Notes under the pieces: generated by a model
What the model was told of the DNA's origin: nothing
What the model saw: the letters and a program-made list of their open reading frames with translations, nothing else
Databases searched by the model: none
Part shown: piece after piece, positions 1 to 10,113 of the stretch
Layout of the letters: every line of letters starts with the position of its first letter
Position numbering within the stretch: position 1 is the first letter of the stretch
Position numbers and translations under genes: made by a program
From: Acanthaster planci
Lineage: Eukaryota > Echinodermata > Asteroidea > Valvatida > Acanthasteridae
Direction: 5' to 3'
Length of the DNA: 64,000 nt
Assembly: GCF_001949145.1 (NCBI RefSeq)
Contig: NW_019091392.1
Span: forward strand, 288,625-352,624

Positions 1-239
1 GGCCGGTAGCCAGGCCGATATGAAAGGGGTTTTTGCAACAGGGCGAGCTTACCGGAGGGCCCTTTTCAAACCGGGTCTAAATGGTCGCCGGCCCTTACAA
101 GGCTGCAGGCCTGGCTGAAATATTCAGACGTCAATAGATTTTGTCTGTCAGGCTAGAGTGGACACCAGACAGTCCTTCATGTGTTTGTAAGTGTCCAGAG
201 CATGAAGACAGGAATTTTTACAGAATTAATTTCCATCTG

Positions 240-1010
240 CAGCACTTCCCTTTCTAAATACCTGCCACGTTTCAACCTAATTGGACATGTACTTCAGGAG
301 ATATACCACTTTAAAGAATGCACCTTTAATGGCATGACTTGTCAACTGATGAGGTGATCATCCCATGACGTCAATTTTCATCTATTACACATCCCCTTCC
401 AGATATCTGCAAAGCGTCAAGCTGCTGGGACATGTACTTCAGGAGATAGAGGGCTTTAAAGAATGACCTTTAATGTCATGTGACTTGTCAACTAATGAAG
501 TCATCATTCCCCGAGGTCTACGTTCATCTATCACACAACCCCTTCTATATGTATATCTGCACAATTTCACCCCCCTGGAATGTTTACTTTGAGATATAAG
601 GCTGTAATGGATGCAACTTTAATGTCACGTGACTTTTCAACTGATGATGTCATTATTCCATGAGGTCAATTTTTGTCTATCACACATCCCCTTCTAGATA
701 TCTTCAAAGTCTCAGTCCGATCATCCAGACATGTACTTCAGGAGATATACATGTAGTACTTCAAAGAATGCAACATTAATGTCACGTGCATTGGCATCTG
801 ATGATCAAGACTTTGTCATCACACGGTCAATGTTCGTCTATAACATTTCCCTTTCCAGTTTATCTGTGTAGTTTCATTCCAATGGGATATGTAGTTCAGG
901 AGATGAACGGCTTCAAAGAGTACACCTAGTGTAATGTCACTTGTCATGTAATGACATCATTGTCACATTAGGTCAATTTTCGTCTATAACACCTCCCTTT
1001 CTAGCTATCT
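240..1010. repeat. ~150-bp tandem repeat, family A (about 5 units)
   Basis: The phrase ACTTCAGGAGATA or a close variant recurs at about 291, 436, 586, 735 and 893, so the period is 145-158 bp. Each unit also carries a TAATGTCACGTGACTT-like stretch and a TGATGTCAT-like stretch. Related units occur at 52890-53300 and 62460-62710. The copies are clearly diverged and carry no reading frame of interest. Confidence 0.8.
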
Positions 1011-2329
1011 TAATGATTGACCAAATTAGTTTACAATGTGAAGCCCATCAAGTGAAGGTCCAACTTCACTCTTCTGATAATACATACAGACTTTACAAAC
1101 TTTTTATATTGGACTTTCGATTTATACGCGAGACAAAAATATCAACATCTCTTCAATATCTGTTTGAAATAAGATGACCTTGATTGGGATCTCAGAGACA
1201 AACACAATGTTTCCCTTGCCTGCTTAAAAGAAAAATGTGCAACAAATGATTTAATGAACAGTTAATTCAAATGCGAATGCTCAATTCAATTCACTCCACA
1301 CTTGTTTCCTCATCCCTGTCGAACGTGCGGAAATTATCAGTCAGGTAATACAAAATGTGGAGTACCATCAAATGAGGGTGCACTTCATGTTTTCTTGTAT
1401 GGGGTTTGATTACCAGAAGAAGGATTTGCTCCAGTACAGTGTACGGATTTGCAACCGTGACCATGTAAAATCATCTTAATACCCATGATACCAGAGGATT
1501 TGGGACTGTTAGGGCCATCAGTATACACAAAATATGAAATGTCGATTTCAAAGATGGGAAGAAAAACAATGCAAACATCAATTTCACACAATTTTTTCAA
1601 AAGTACATCTTATTTCCTATTGACAGTAACTGGACAAACAATTACTTTTAACAGCTGTATCTGTTAGTGCACTGCAGCACAAACTCTGGTGGTGGAATTT
1701 AAGCATATGTTAAGAGCTACATGTACATGTACTCTCAAAATATTGAGCAATGAAACTGGTCCTTAAGGTAAAGGATTACCAGAGTTAAAGAATGTCCTTA
1801 CTATTTACAAATGAAAAGAGAAAAGCTGTATTTGTGCTTTAAGGAATTTCACTACTGTATACTATATTAATACCGGTAAACTTTTTTATGCCCTACATAC
1901 TTAGGACACAGGAACATCTTTAAAATATCAGGAACTTATGATGGCTGAAAACTTTGCATAATACTTCTGAAACATGTGTTTACAATTTCTGTTGAAATCT
2001 TGAAAGAAATATGCTGGGGACATGTACACATTCATCTACATGTATATAACTCATGTGCTATTGGTTGCGGTTTCTTTTTTAGACAATCATGGTATACTGG
2101 TGAAGTCCTTCTGTAGAACAGACTTGGTACGAATGGCATTTCCATCGACGACACCAACATGTCAAAAGACTTCCTTTATGTACATGTACATGCTGGTAAA
2201 CATTCTTCTGTGCCATCTAAAAAAGGAAACTATGAATTCATTGTGCATCAGTTTGTTGATGCATGGAAAAAAAGATGTAAGAACTTTCAGCACTTTTGAT
2301 ATCACTTGGCTACATCTCAGTAAGAATGT
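1011..2329. other. non-coding stretch, nothing recognised
   Basis: Only short chance reading frames are present (78, 71 and 60 residues), with no recognisable domain, on an AT-rich background. I see no RNA gene, repeat or element ends. Confidence 0.6.
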
Positions 2330-3375
2330 TACAGTGGGGGACTGGACACACGGATGTTGATCAATGAGTGATTTGCATTGGTCCATGCCTTGGTCCCCCT
2401 CCTCTCTTTACTTCATTACTGCATTCATCAAAACTGGCCATCCCTTGTGTGTCAATACCCAAAGGCAGGCCATCTCACCACTTATTATCTTTCCTTGCTT
2501 GGATGTCCAACAGCTTCCTTTATCTTGGGTAGCCTACAAGTAATTCTGATATGTCTATGTAACTGCAGTTAAGTTGCATTCCAATCTTTAACTAAATTAA
2601 CATCGTAGAGAACAGGTTTATCTCCTTTCACTTCAGCAACAGCATGAAGGATACCTATACCCAGGAAGCAAATAACGTCCTGTCGGTTGCAGTTTTCCAG
2701 ATGATCTTGTTACAGGTATACTTTGATGAAGCTGTTCTCACCATTCTGTGAATCGGTCCTGCTTCAAACTGAATATGGAACATGAAACATGTATGGAGAC
2801 GGTCCTCATGTCTGTGTTGAAGAACATCTGTATCACTGCAAAAAGGAGCCATTTATTACAAGTGCAGCATTACACCTGTACACGAGTTGAAGTATGGAAA
2901 AACTGATGTCAGAACTTGAACACAAATACAGCATACATGCGTACATGTATTCATTGGCATAGCAGCCTTGGGTTCTCATTCAAATGGGAAGTACATGTAT
3001 GTGGGGACCTGAATGTTAAAGTGGGGGACCGGGCACATGGGCGTTGATGAGGGAACCATTTATGATGGTGGTACACACACAAACTTTGATTCATGACTGC
3101 ATTAATCAGAATCAGCAATCAGTCAGTATGTCAATGCAACAGTAGGCTTTTTCACCAATTTTATTTTAATTTCCTTGCTTCATAGTACAGCTGCTTCCTG
3201 TATCGTTGGTACACATGCCTCTGATCTACATGTACATGTACATGTAACTGCAGCATACATTGAATTCCAATGCTCAGAACTAACATGGAGAACAGATTTC
3301 TCTCTGTCTTTCACTCCAGGAGTAGTACGAAGGATACCTACATGTATATGTATACACACAAAGCAAATAGGGAAA
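2330..3375. repeat. diverged direct duplication (two ~360-bp copies)
   Basis: Segments 2330-2690 and 3020-3375 share an ordered series of matches. These are GTGGGGGAC near the start, a TTTCCTTGCTT block, an AACTGCAG block, an ATTCCAATC/ATTCCAATG block, GGAGAACAG/GAGAACAGG, and GAAGGATACCTA near the end. The copies lie about 690 bp apart and differ by many indels. They may be two copies of an unidentified dispersed repeat. Confidence 0.55.
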
Positions 3376-3716
3376 TTCAATTATTCCGTATAAACAGCTT
3401 ACATAAATAACCATTGGTCTACACTGAAATTTCATACATTTTTGAATATTTACTGTGAACCTGTAATGAAATGGTTTGGTTTGTCCCCGGGGGGGGCATT
3501 GTTATGAAATACAGTATGCACCGTGTTTTCAGGGACTTTAGTCAGTCCGAGGCTTATGTCTAATGCAACTGTAAAACCTCTGCAAATTTACTGTACAGGT
3601 AATGTGCTCCATCCTGATTTTCATTTTCCTTTGAATAAAATCCATCATACTAAAACACTAAATAATGTACAAAGGAGGTACAGTAGTTAATGAATGTACA
3701 TGTACCGGTACATGTA

Positions 3717-4603
3717 CAGTAAACTCAAACTAAGTCGACATCGAGTAACCCATCATATCTTTTAAGTCGGCCGTTTCACAAAAGTCCCGATCGTCTGTAA
3801 TGCATTTCCCTTCAAAATTTTATTTCTACATGTAAGTCGGCATTTATACATGTACGTTGTCATTTCATATCTGTCGGCATGCTTTTCTCAGTCCCTTTTC
3901 CACAAAACCACAAAAATTCCTTTGTGTAAGTCGGCATTAAAAAAATAGTGCTTTGGTATCAGTTTCCTTCCCCGCGGTTGCCAAGAAGTGTCGAGTGACA
4001 AGTTTTGTGCGTGCGCGGCCAGTATGAAAACATCAATACCAGTAATCCCTCTAGTGCTACACGCATGCGATCTGTGCATTTCAGGGGTTGCCTTATTGAA
4101 CGTAGTCTGGTTCCCTGCCCAGAGATTCCCAGACGCGTGATAATGATTCATCGGGTAGTCAGAATCGTCGGGTCTGGTATCAAAACTGTATGGAACGAAC
4201 TTAACCAACACGTGTGTATCAAGTGTATGTACCGTAACTGTATCACGTACACGTACGTACTGCTCTGTCGAGTCGCAACTCTGTCATATGCAACTTTGCA
4301 AGTGGCTTGCCATCCTTGTTTCGTCCTTAGGGACACATGATCATTAATTGAATTTGCAGGATAATAATCGAGAATGAATTTGCTGGGATAGACCATGGAG
4401 GTAGAAATAAACCTGGGTAAATCAAAGCCATTGAATTAGTGCAAGGAATCATAATGTACCTGTACATGTACATAGGCAATACACGTGTACGTGCATGGTA
4501 CGTGTAAGTCAGCAAAATGACAACCATCAACACAAGTCGGCATTCACGTAAGCTGTCATGATTTCTTGAGTCCCGAGAGTGCCGACTTAGCTGGAGTTTA
4601 CTG
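3717..4603. mobile_element. pogo/Tigger-like non-autonomous element (887 bp)
   Basis: The left end reads CAGTAAACTC and continues into CTAAGTCGAC. The right end is its inverse, ending GAGTTTACTG, so the terminal inverted repeats are about 25 bp. Both ends are flanked directly by TA (3715-3716 and 4604-4605). CAG termini with TA duplication are the known signature of pogo/Tigger elements in the Tc1/mariner superfamily. Internally, AAGTCGGC-type motifs recur many times, as subterminal transposase-binding repeats often do. A 107-codon minus-strand frame (3888-4211) is open, but I recognise no transposase in it, so the element is probably a deletion derivative. Confidence 0.75.
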
Positions 4604-5260
4604 TACATGTACGTGCAAGTTGATCTCTGGATTGTGCTGATGAACACATAGGATGTACACAATCATTGTTAATCACCTTTTTTATCATTTGGACATGATT
4701 TTGGTGGCCATGTCGAAATGTTAAAAAAGGCCATTTGTAGAGTTCAAGTTACCCAGGATATGTCAGTTTAAATTTAAAGCTAATTTGAGTTAGTTCTGTT
4801 TCCCTTAACATCACTGTCCAGAGCTACAGAGCACAGAAAGTGCAGACAAAAACTTGAAATTGAGAATGTTTTTAATACTATTGCCCACCAGTTCCAGGAT
4901 TTCATCCATCCAGCTTCCAAACCCAGCTGCCCACCGCACTATACCGTCTGCTTGTTGGGTGTACCCATGCTCAAGATCATGCTTATTCGGTGTCAACTCC
5001 TTCAGCAATTTCTTGCTCTGGTGCATGAATTTCGTTTAAGTTCAGCTTTTGTGGGATTTGCTTGGAATCCTTTGATCGAGCAAAGTCCTAATTAAGCACT
5101 CAATTGGTGCAATTTCAGGTCCAGGAGGTCCCAATAGGTCCTGAGAAAACACATGGACCCATTGAAAATATTGTCCTGATCGAATCCATGTGTTGGCGCG
5201 AGACTGGGCAAGTGGTCGTTACGTGCATGGACAATTTATGTTGAGTGCTGCTTTAAACAC
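4604..5260. other. non-coding stretch, nothing recognised
   Basis: The longest frame is 71 codons with no family resemblance. No repeat ends or RNA gene are seen. Confidence 0.55.
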
Positions 5261-5625
5261 TAAGCCTTTCGTGAGTTAACTTTAACCCAAATCTGATACA
5301 CTGAGTTCTTTATATTATGTAAGCAAAACAAATTGAATTCTCCTTACTAAAATCACTGTTGCTATACCTCGTGATTCGGGGCAAGCTTTTGCTTACAATT
5401 ACATAAGAGATGCCTTGCAACATTACACTGTTCTCAATGGATAAGGAGGGGACAAAGGAACCAGTCCATTCTGGAGATGGTGGTCGCTATGCAAAAGCTT
5501 GCCTCGAATCACAAGGTATAGCAACGGTGTTTTAAGTCTGAGGAATTCAAATTGTTATGTTTATGCGCAGTCAGATAACTCAGTGCACCAGATTTTTAGT
5601 CAAATTTTACTCAGAAATGGCTTAT
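5261..5625. repeat. imperfect foldback (about 130-bp arms)
   Basis: The left arm (5261-5393) and right arm (5485-5625) are inverted copies. The best match is GCAAGCTTTTGC at the inner end of the left arm and GCAAAAGCTTGCCTCG at the start of the right, followed by GTTGCTATACC/GGTATAGCAAC and then GAATTC-containing stretches. The match weakens outward but remains visible to TAAGCC/GGCTTA. The arms enclose about 90 bp. This looks like an old foldback MITE; I could not define a target duplication. Confidence 0.65.
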
Positions 5626-5809
5626 TGGTTGAGGCCCAATGACATGAAATGAGTTCATTTCCCTTGATATTTTGCATGATTTTTTTCATAACCTTCTAGC
5701 CAAATTATCTAGAAATCATGCAATAAGATCGTGCGACACTGCAAACATCAACTGATCCCACACGTCAGTTGATCGCACGCGGACATGCGTATGCATCAAC
5801 TGTACATGT

Positions 5810-6075
5810 ACAATATACAAAGTCAATGGGTTTCAAAATGTGTACAAAATCAATGGGAGAAAATAGATCTTCAAAATTAAATAACAAATCATTTCATGAC
5901 ATCAAAGTGATGTCATGCTCCTACATGTAGGTTCATCTATGCACTATGGTCTTTGCTTGGAACAAGTTTCATTTTGTGAAGTTGCCAAGGTCCGTACCAT
6001 TCTGGCAGTTGAAAAATATGTCCAAAACCTATGGGGAAAATTAATATTCAAAATTCAATAAAAAATCAGGTGATG
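5810..6075. repeat. isolated diverged unit of family B repeat
   Basis: It contains ACAAAGTCAATGGG, AAATCAATGGG, a TGACATCAAAGTGATGTCA block and CCTATGGGGAAAA in the order seen in the ~175-bp repeat at 60600-64000. It is a single degraded unit here. Confidence 0.5.
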
Positions 6076-7647
6076 CAGGCTTCAACCTTAAGCTTCAGAG
6101 GGTCAAAGCCACTTGGCCAATGCTCCCAAAAAACCGAAGGGCACCAAGGCCAATTGAAAGGGTACCAAGGCCACTTTCAAAGGTTTACTTATCATGCTTG
6201 TTAATGACATTAATACTTTCCTTCAATTTCAACATGGTGTTTAAATTTCAACTTGCAACTCTCATTGTTTTTGTTTACATGCTGAACAGTCTGCTTGAAT
6301 TGTGAAATTAAAAATAAATAATACTGTACTAACTTTTAATTTACCATTTGGTGTTGTATTTTATTACTTTTCATGATGCCATAAAGGCAACACTGTATTT
6401 CGAAAATTAGTTGCATGTAATTACTCACAAACAATGCAAGTCAGTCACTGGGTCACAAACATTTATCCGATGAAAGCTTATTGTCATGCCCAGTGCCTGA
6501 GTGAATACCAGTGAAACAGCAAAGAAAAAAATAAACTGGGTCATACTCCAGTTCGCGATCCCAAAATAATAATGACTTGGTCTCAATATGTGCATTGTAC
6601 AAAATCAAATCGGTGCAGAATGTTCAATTCTGTGCCACGACTTGTAACCAGTCTAAATGTACATGTATACATAGTAGTCTGGTGCCACATTTTTAGAGTC
6701 ACACAACTCAGCTACGTTGATATGGTTGCCATACCATGTTGTCAACAGGGCCATGCAAAACCAGTCGGTGAAAAAAACGTAGTGTTAGGTGCGGCTGCCA
6801 GTCGTTCACAGAAATGCTAGCGCTGAATGGTAACTTGAAAATTGAATAAAACTTTAAATAGATGTGGGCCTACTGATCATTGACACCAAGAGATGCATCA
6901 TTTCCAAGATAATTCCATAACCCGTCAAAATATGGTCTTAAAACTTGTTCAGTAGATACAGAATGATTGAAGAAGATTGAAGATCATTGAAATTTTTAAG
7001 CCAATTTTTAAAGGGCATCACGGTAGTGGCCACTGGTGGCCACTGTAAAGATTGAAGCCTGGCGATGACCATCATCAGCAAGCCAAGCTCTGCGCCCAGA
7101 GAGCCTATCCATAGAGAGGAGATAGAAAAGGTTAGTATATAAAATAGGTATGATATGCCTCTTGAACGTGTACCATGACACCAACATGTATTCCTTGCTT
7201 CATGGTAACTGTAACTGCCAATGATGCATTACCAGTATATGCAGTGGATTAGTATTCAATCTTAACCCTAACCCTACATTATACTACAAATTACTACTTG
7301 TAGTAAAATTTAGTACAGAGCGCTGTCGCTTGTAAGAGGACATGACTTTATTGTTCTGTGAAGCCATAAGATACAATAGATAAGACAATGTACCATACAG
7401 TGTTGTGGCACTATGAATGCATGGCTTTATTGTTCTCTGTACAAGTAACAATGGAAGTAACCTAGCCAGAAGTCAGTAATCTGTAGCACTAGGTCTTTCA
7501 GGCTCAGACTATTACTTAGTATTTTGTAGTACTGCGTAGTGTAATCCAAACAATATGCTTGGCGGTTAAAATTGTAATAAATTTTAAATCATATTAATAA
7601 ATATGATTCGAATGAACGAAACAAGATTTTGAGTATGCTTGCTTGTT
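6076..7647. other. non-coding stretch, nothing recognised
   Basis: Only frames below about 85 codons occur, none with a recognisable product. The sequence is AT-rich with scattered short palindromes. Confidence 0.55.
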
Positions 7648-7835
7648 TGACAAAACAGTGGCCGGCTACCCTGCGCCGCCGCATGCATGGGGCGTGGGCA
7701 GGCAAAGCACTCCTTGGAAACTGGTAGCCAACGTTGCACATAACTTGGCAACGTTGGCTACCAGTTTCCAAGGAGTGCTTTGCCTGGCCACGCCACATGC
7801 ATGCGGCGGCGCAGGGTAGCCGGCCACTGTTGTCA
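7648..7835. repeat. near-perfect 188-bp hairpin (foldback element)
   Basis: Two arms of about 85-90 bp are inverted copies around a spacer of about 10 bp (CACATAACTT). The outer ends read TGACAAAACAGTGG and CCACTGTTGTCA. The arms include CCGGCTACCCTGCGCC and GGCGCAGGGTAGCCGG, then GGAAACTGGTAGCC and GGCTACCAGTTTCC. There are only a few mismatches, so the hairpin is young or maintained. It is GC-rich in an AT-rich setting. The open frames across it are a by-product of the palindrome. Confidence 0.85.
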
Positions 7836-9429
7836 TAAGTAAAGGTTTAATTAATTTGAGAACCAGTTCATATAAGGACCGGATGTAAAGGGGCATTGAA
7901 ATTAGGGAATTTCCGTTGGTTGGTAACTGGTGGGCGGGATCTATTTTCATAATTGTTCATGTTCAGATTTTTAAAAAACACCTTTCACACCAGATCTGCT
8001 GTGATTAAAACTCCTTTGATGCCGCAACATTGCAACAACTATTGTCGTCTAGAATAAAGCCCCTCTAGCGGCACAAGGAACAGAGTCACCAAGTCATCGA
8101 TGACCAAACCGCAGCTCAAATTGCCGAGCAGATTAGCATTTTTCAAGAACTACTGATGCCCTCCATCAGGAATTGCTTACTGAGATAGCGCTTTTGAAGA
8201 CGCTTTTCAATTGTACTCGTAATAAAAATGCCATGGACAATGGTTTTTGACACTGTCGATTTGGCAAAAGCGCTCAGTCTTAGCATACGTACGTGTACAT
8301 GTAGCTCGTTTTAAGTACACGTAAGTTTTCTCTCATACGTGACGATTTTGAACGGGACTGAAGAAATATGCTCGTCTTGAGCGCGATCTCGTCTCAAGTG
8401 TGCTCGTGTTATTTGTGTTCGTGACTGTACATGTACTTAGCCCCACTAGTGTGGCACGGATCTTCGCTAGACCCGTAACGTAAGCAGGGCCCGACGAATA
8501 CTCCTCCGTCGTATACTGGCATGACTGGGCCCTTTCCCGATTTATAGGGATTTCTTTCGAAAAGGTCATCTGGGATATACGGGGGCATAACTAAACATCC
8601 GCTTGATTTCATGAGCTGAGATTGAACTGGTATGTTCACTACTTACGGTGTAAACCACCCGCTAGGTTGTTAATTGTAGAAAACTCGCCTTTTCCTCATT
8701 TAAAGAAAGAAATGTTGCCTTTTTTTGCCGTTTTCCCACTCCGGACGAAGTTTGCCCACTTACCAAAAGCGACGGCTGTTTCGTCCCTCTCGTGCCACAT
8801 TGCAGAGAGCGATCCACGCTACCAATGATACGCCGCAAAGAGTGTGGTGGGTATGGAAGGTGAAGACTTACCATCCAGGGGCGTTTGCGTATTAGCTGCG
8901 ACACAAAACAGCCGTAATTTTCTACGAGTACTTAGATCGACAGGTACTCTCGCAGATCTGAACGAGATCCGTAACTGCTGAAGTCTGGGTGCAAACTAGC
9001 GGGCTCTCGTACGGGGTACCATTACACCTGGCTGAAGGTAGCCCGCGATTCAGCCCGAGATTTGGAATTCGTCAATAACCAGCAAAACTCCATGGAGGCA
9101 AAAATTTTTGCATTTTGCGGTACTCTTTTCCACGATATACTAAACAAATTTTTGAATGTTTTTTATGAATAGCAGTTTTTCTTGGTGAAATTGAAAAAAA
9201 TAACATCCATTGAAGGGAACGGTTTTATAATCAGTCGTATTTCATTGCGCATAGGTCAGATTCATTTCTTTTATTGGGAGGACTTGCTCCAGGCCATTCA
9301 CAATCTAGGATATTCAACAGAGACTAATCCATTGTTGTAACTTAATTTGAGAAAAAAATTATTTAAAAAAATGTGATTAAATTAATACATCATGTTTTAT
9401 TTCATTATTCCACTTGCTTCGTGGAACGG
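7836..9429. other. non-coding stretch, no gene recognised
   Basis: Several 65-80 codon frames overlap on both strands between 8330 and 8900, but none resembles a known family. The segment is locally GC-richer than its surroundings, and I cannot tell whether it is a promoter, an exon or neither. Confidence 0.5.
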
Positions 9430-9615
9430 CTATATGGAATGCCTATTCCTGTGTCAAAACGCCTCGCAAAGGTATCCCCTTTTTAGGATACAAGAATGCT
9501 CATTTTGCCACAATTTGCAATTAAGTGGTAATTTAGATGAAAATGTACCCTACATCTTAAGAAAAATTTCCTTTTCTTTGCAGGACTGCGATTGGCAGAC
9601 CCCCAGCCACACTTC
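9430..9615. repeat. left remnant of a ~200-bp tandem repeat (target of the Polinton)
   Basis: This is one unit. It matches units at 24357-24910 almost in full: GAATGCCTATTCCTGTGTCA, AACGCCTC, TTTTTAGGATACAAGAATG, TGAAAATGTACCCTACAT, TTCCTTTTCTTTGCAGGACTG and CAGACCCCCAGCCACACTT. The Polinton therefore sits inside this array. Confidence 0.85.
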
Positions 9616-9890
9616 AGTAATAAGGAAAAATTTGGTTCAACGTCAACCCCCTTTTGCACTCTGTTTCCTCCTCTCTGCCGGGGTTTCCCACTTCACTCAC
9701 CTTGACCTTTGGCCCCGGCGCACTTTTTGTCAACAAGTCGCGACTCGCGCCGGCCTGCACAGATTCTCGCACAAATAACCTAGACCTTTGACCACGTGAC
9801 TCTCAAACAAAGCCAAAGAGGATTTCCCTCGCTTTCCTGGTCGCTACAAGTCTCGACTTGCCTGGTCTGAACTCATGACTTCTACTTAAA
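9616..9890 (+). repeat. Polinton left terminal inverted repeat
   Basis: The first ~92 bp match the right end, including TTTTGCACTCTGTTTCCTCC and GCCGGGGTTTCCCACTTCAC. About 120 bp follow with no counterpart on the right. Matching then resumes at 9839-9885 (CGCTACAAGTCTCGACTTGC, ACTCATGACTT). Confidence 0.85.
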
Positions 9891-10113
9891 GCGCGGCTCT
9901 GTTCTAAGCAAAATGTGCTATGTTTACAACCGCCTTAAATAAACGGACTATATATAAAAATTATAATATATAAAAAAAACATGTCAAATCAAGTCGTGGG
10001 GAAAAACGAAAAAAAATTTCAAACCTATATATAAATAGAGACATGAACAACCCACAACACAGGCCTCTACTATCGACCTTTTACAGGTTTAAAGAGGGGT
10101 TTTAGCAGATTTT

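Noticed and set aside
7255-7280. CTTAACCCTAACCCTACA, resembling telomere repeats
   Set aside because: Barely two units, imperfect and isolated.
7589-7950. Open frames of 69 and 94 codons across the hairpin
   Set aside because: They arise because both arms of the palindrome are read; no independent coding sign.
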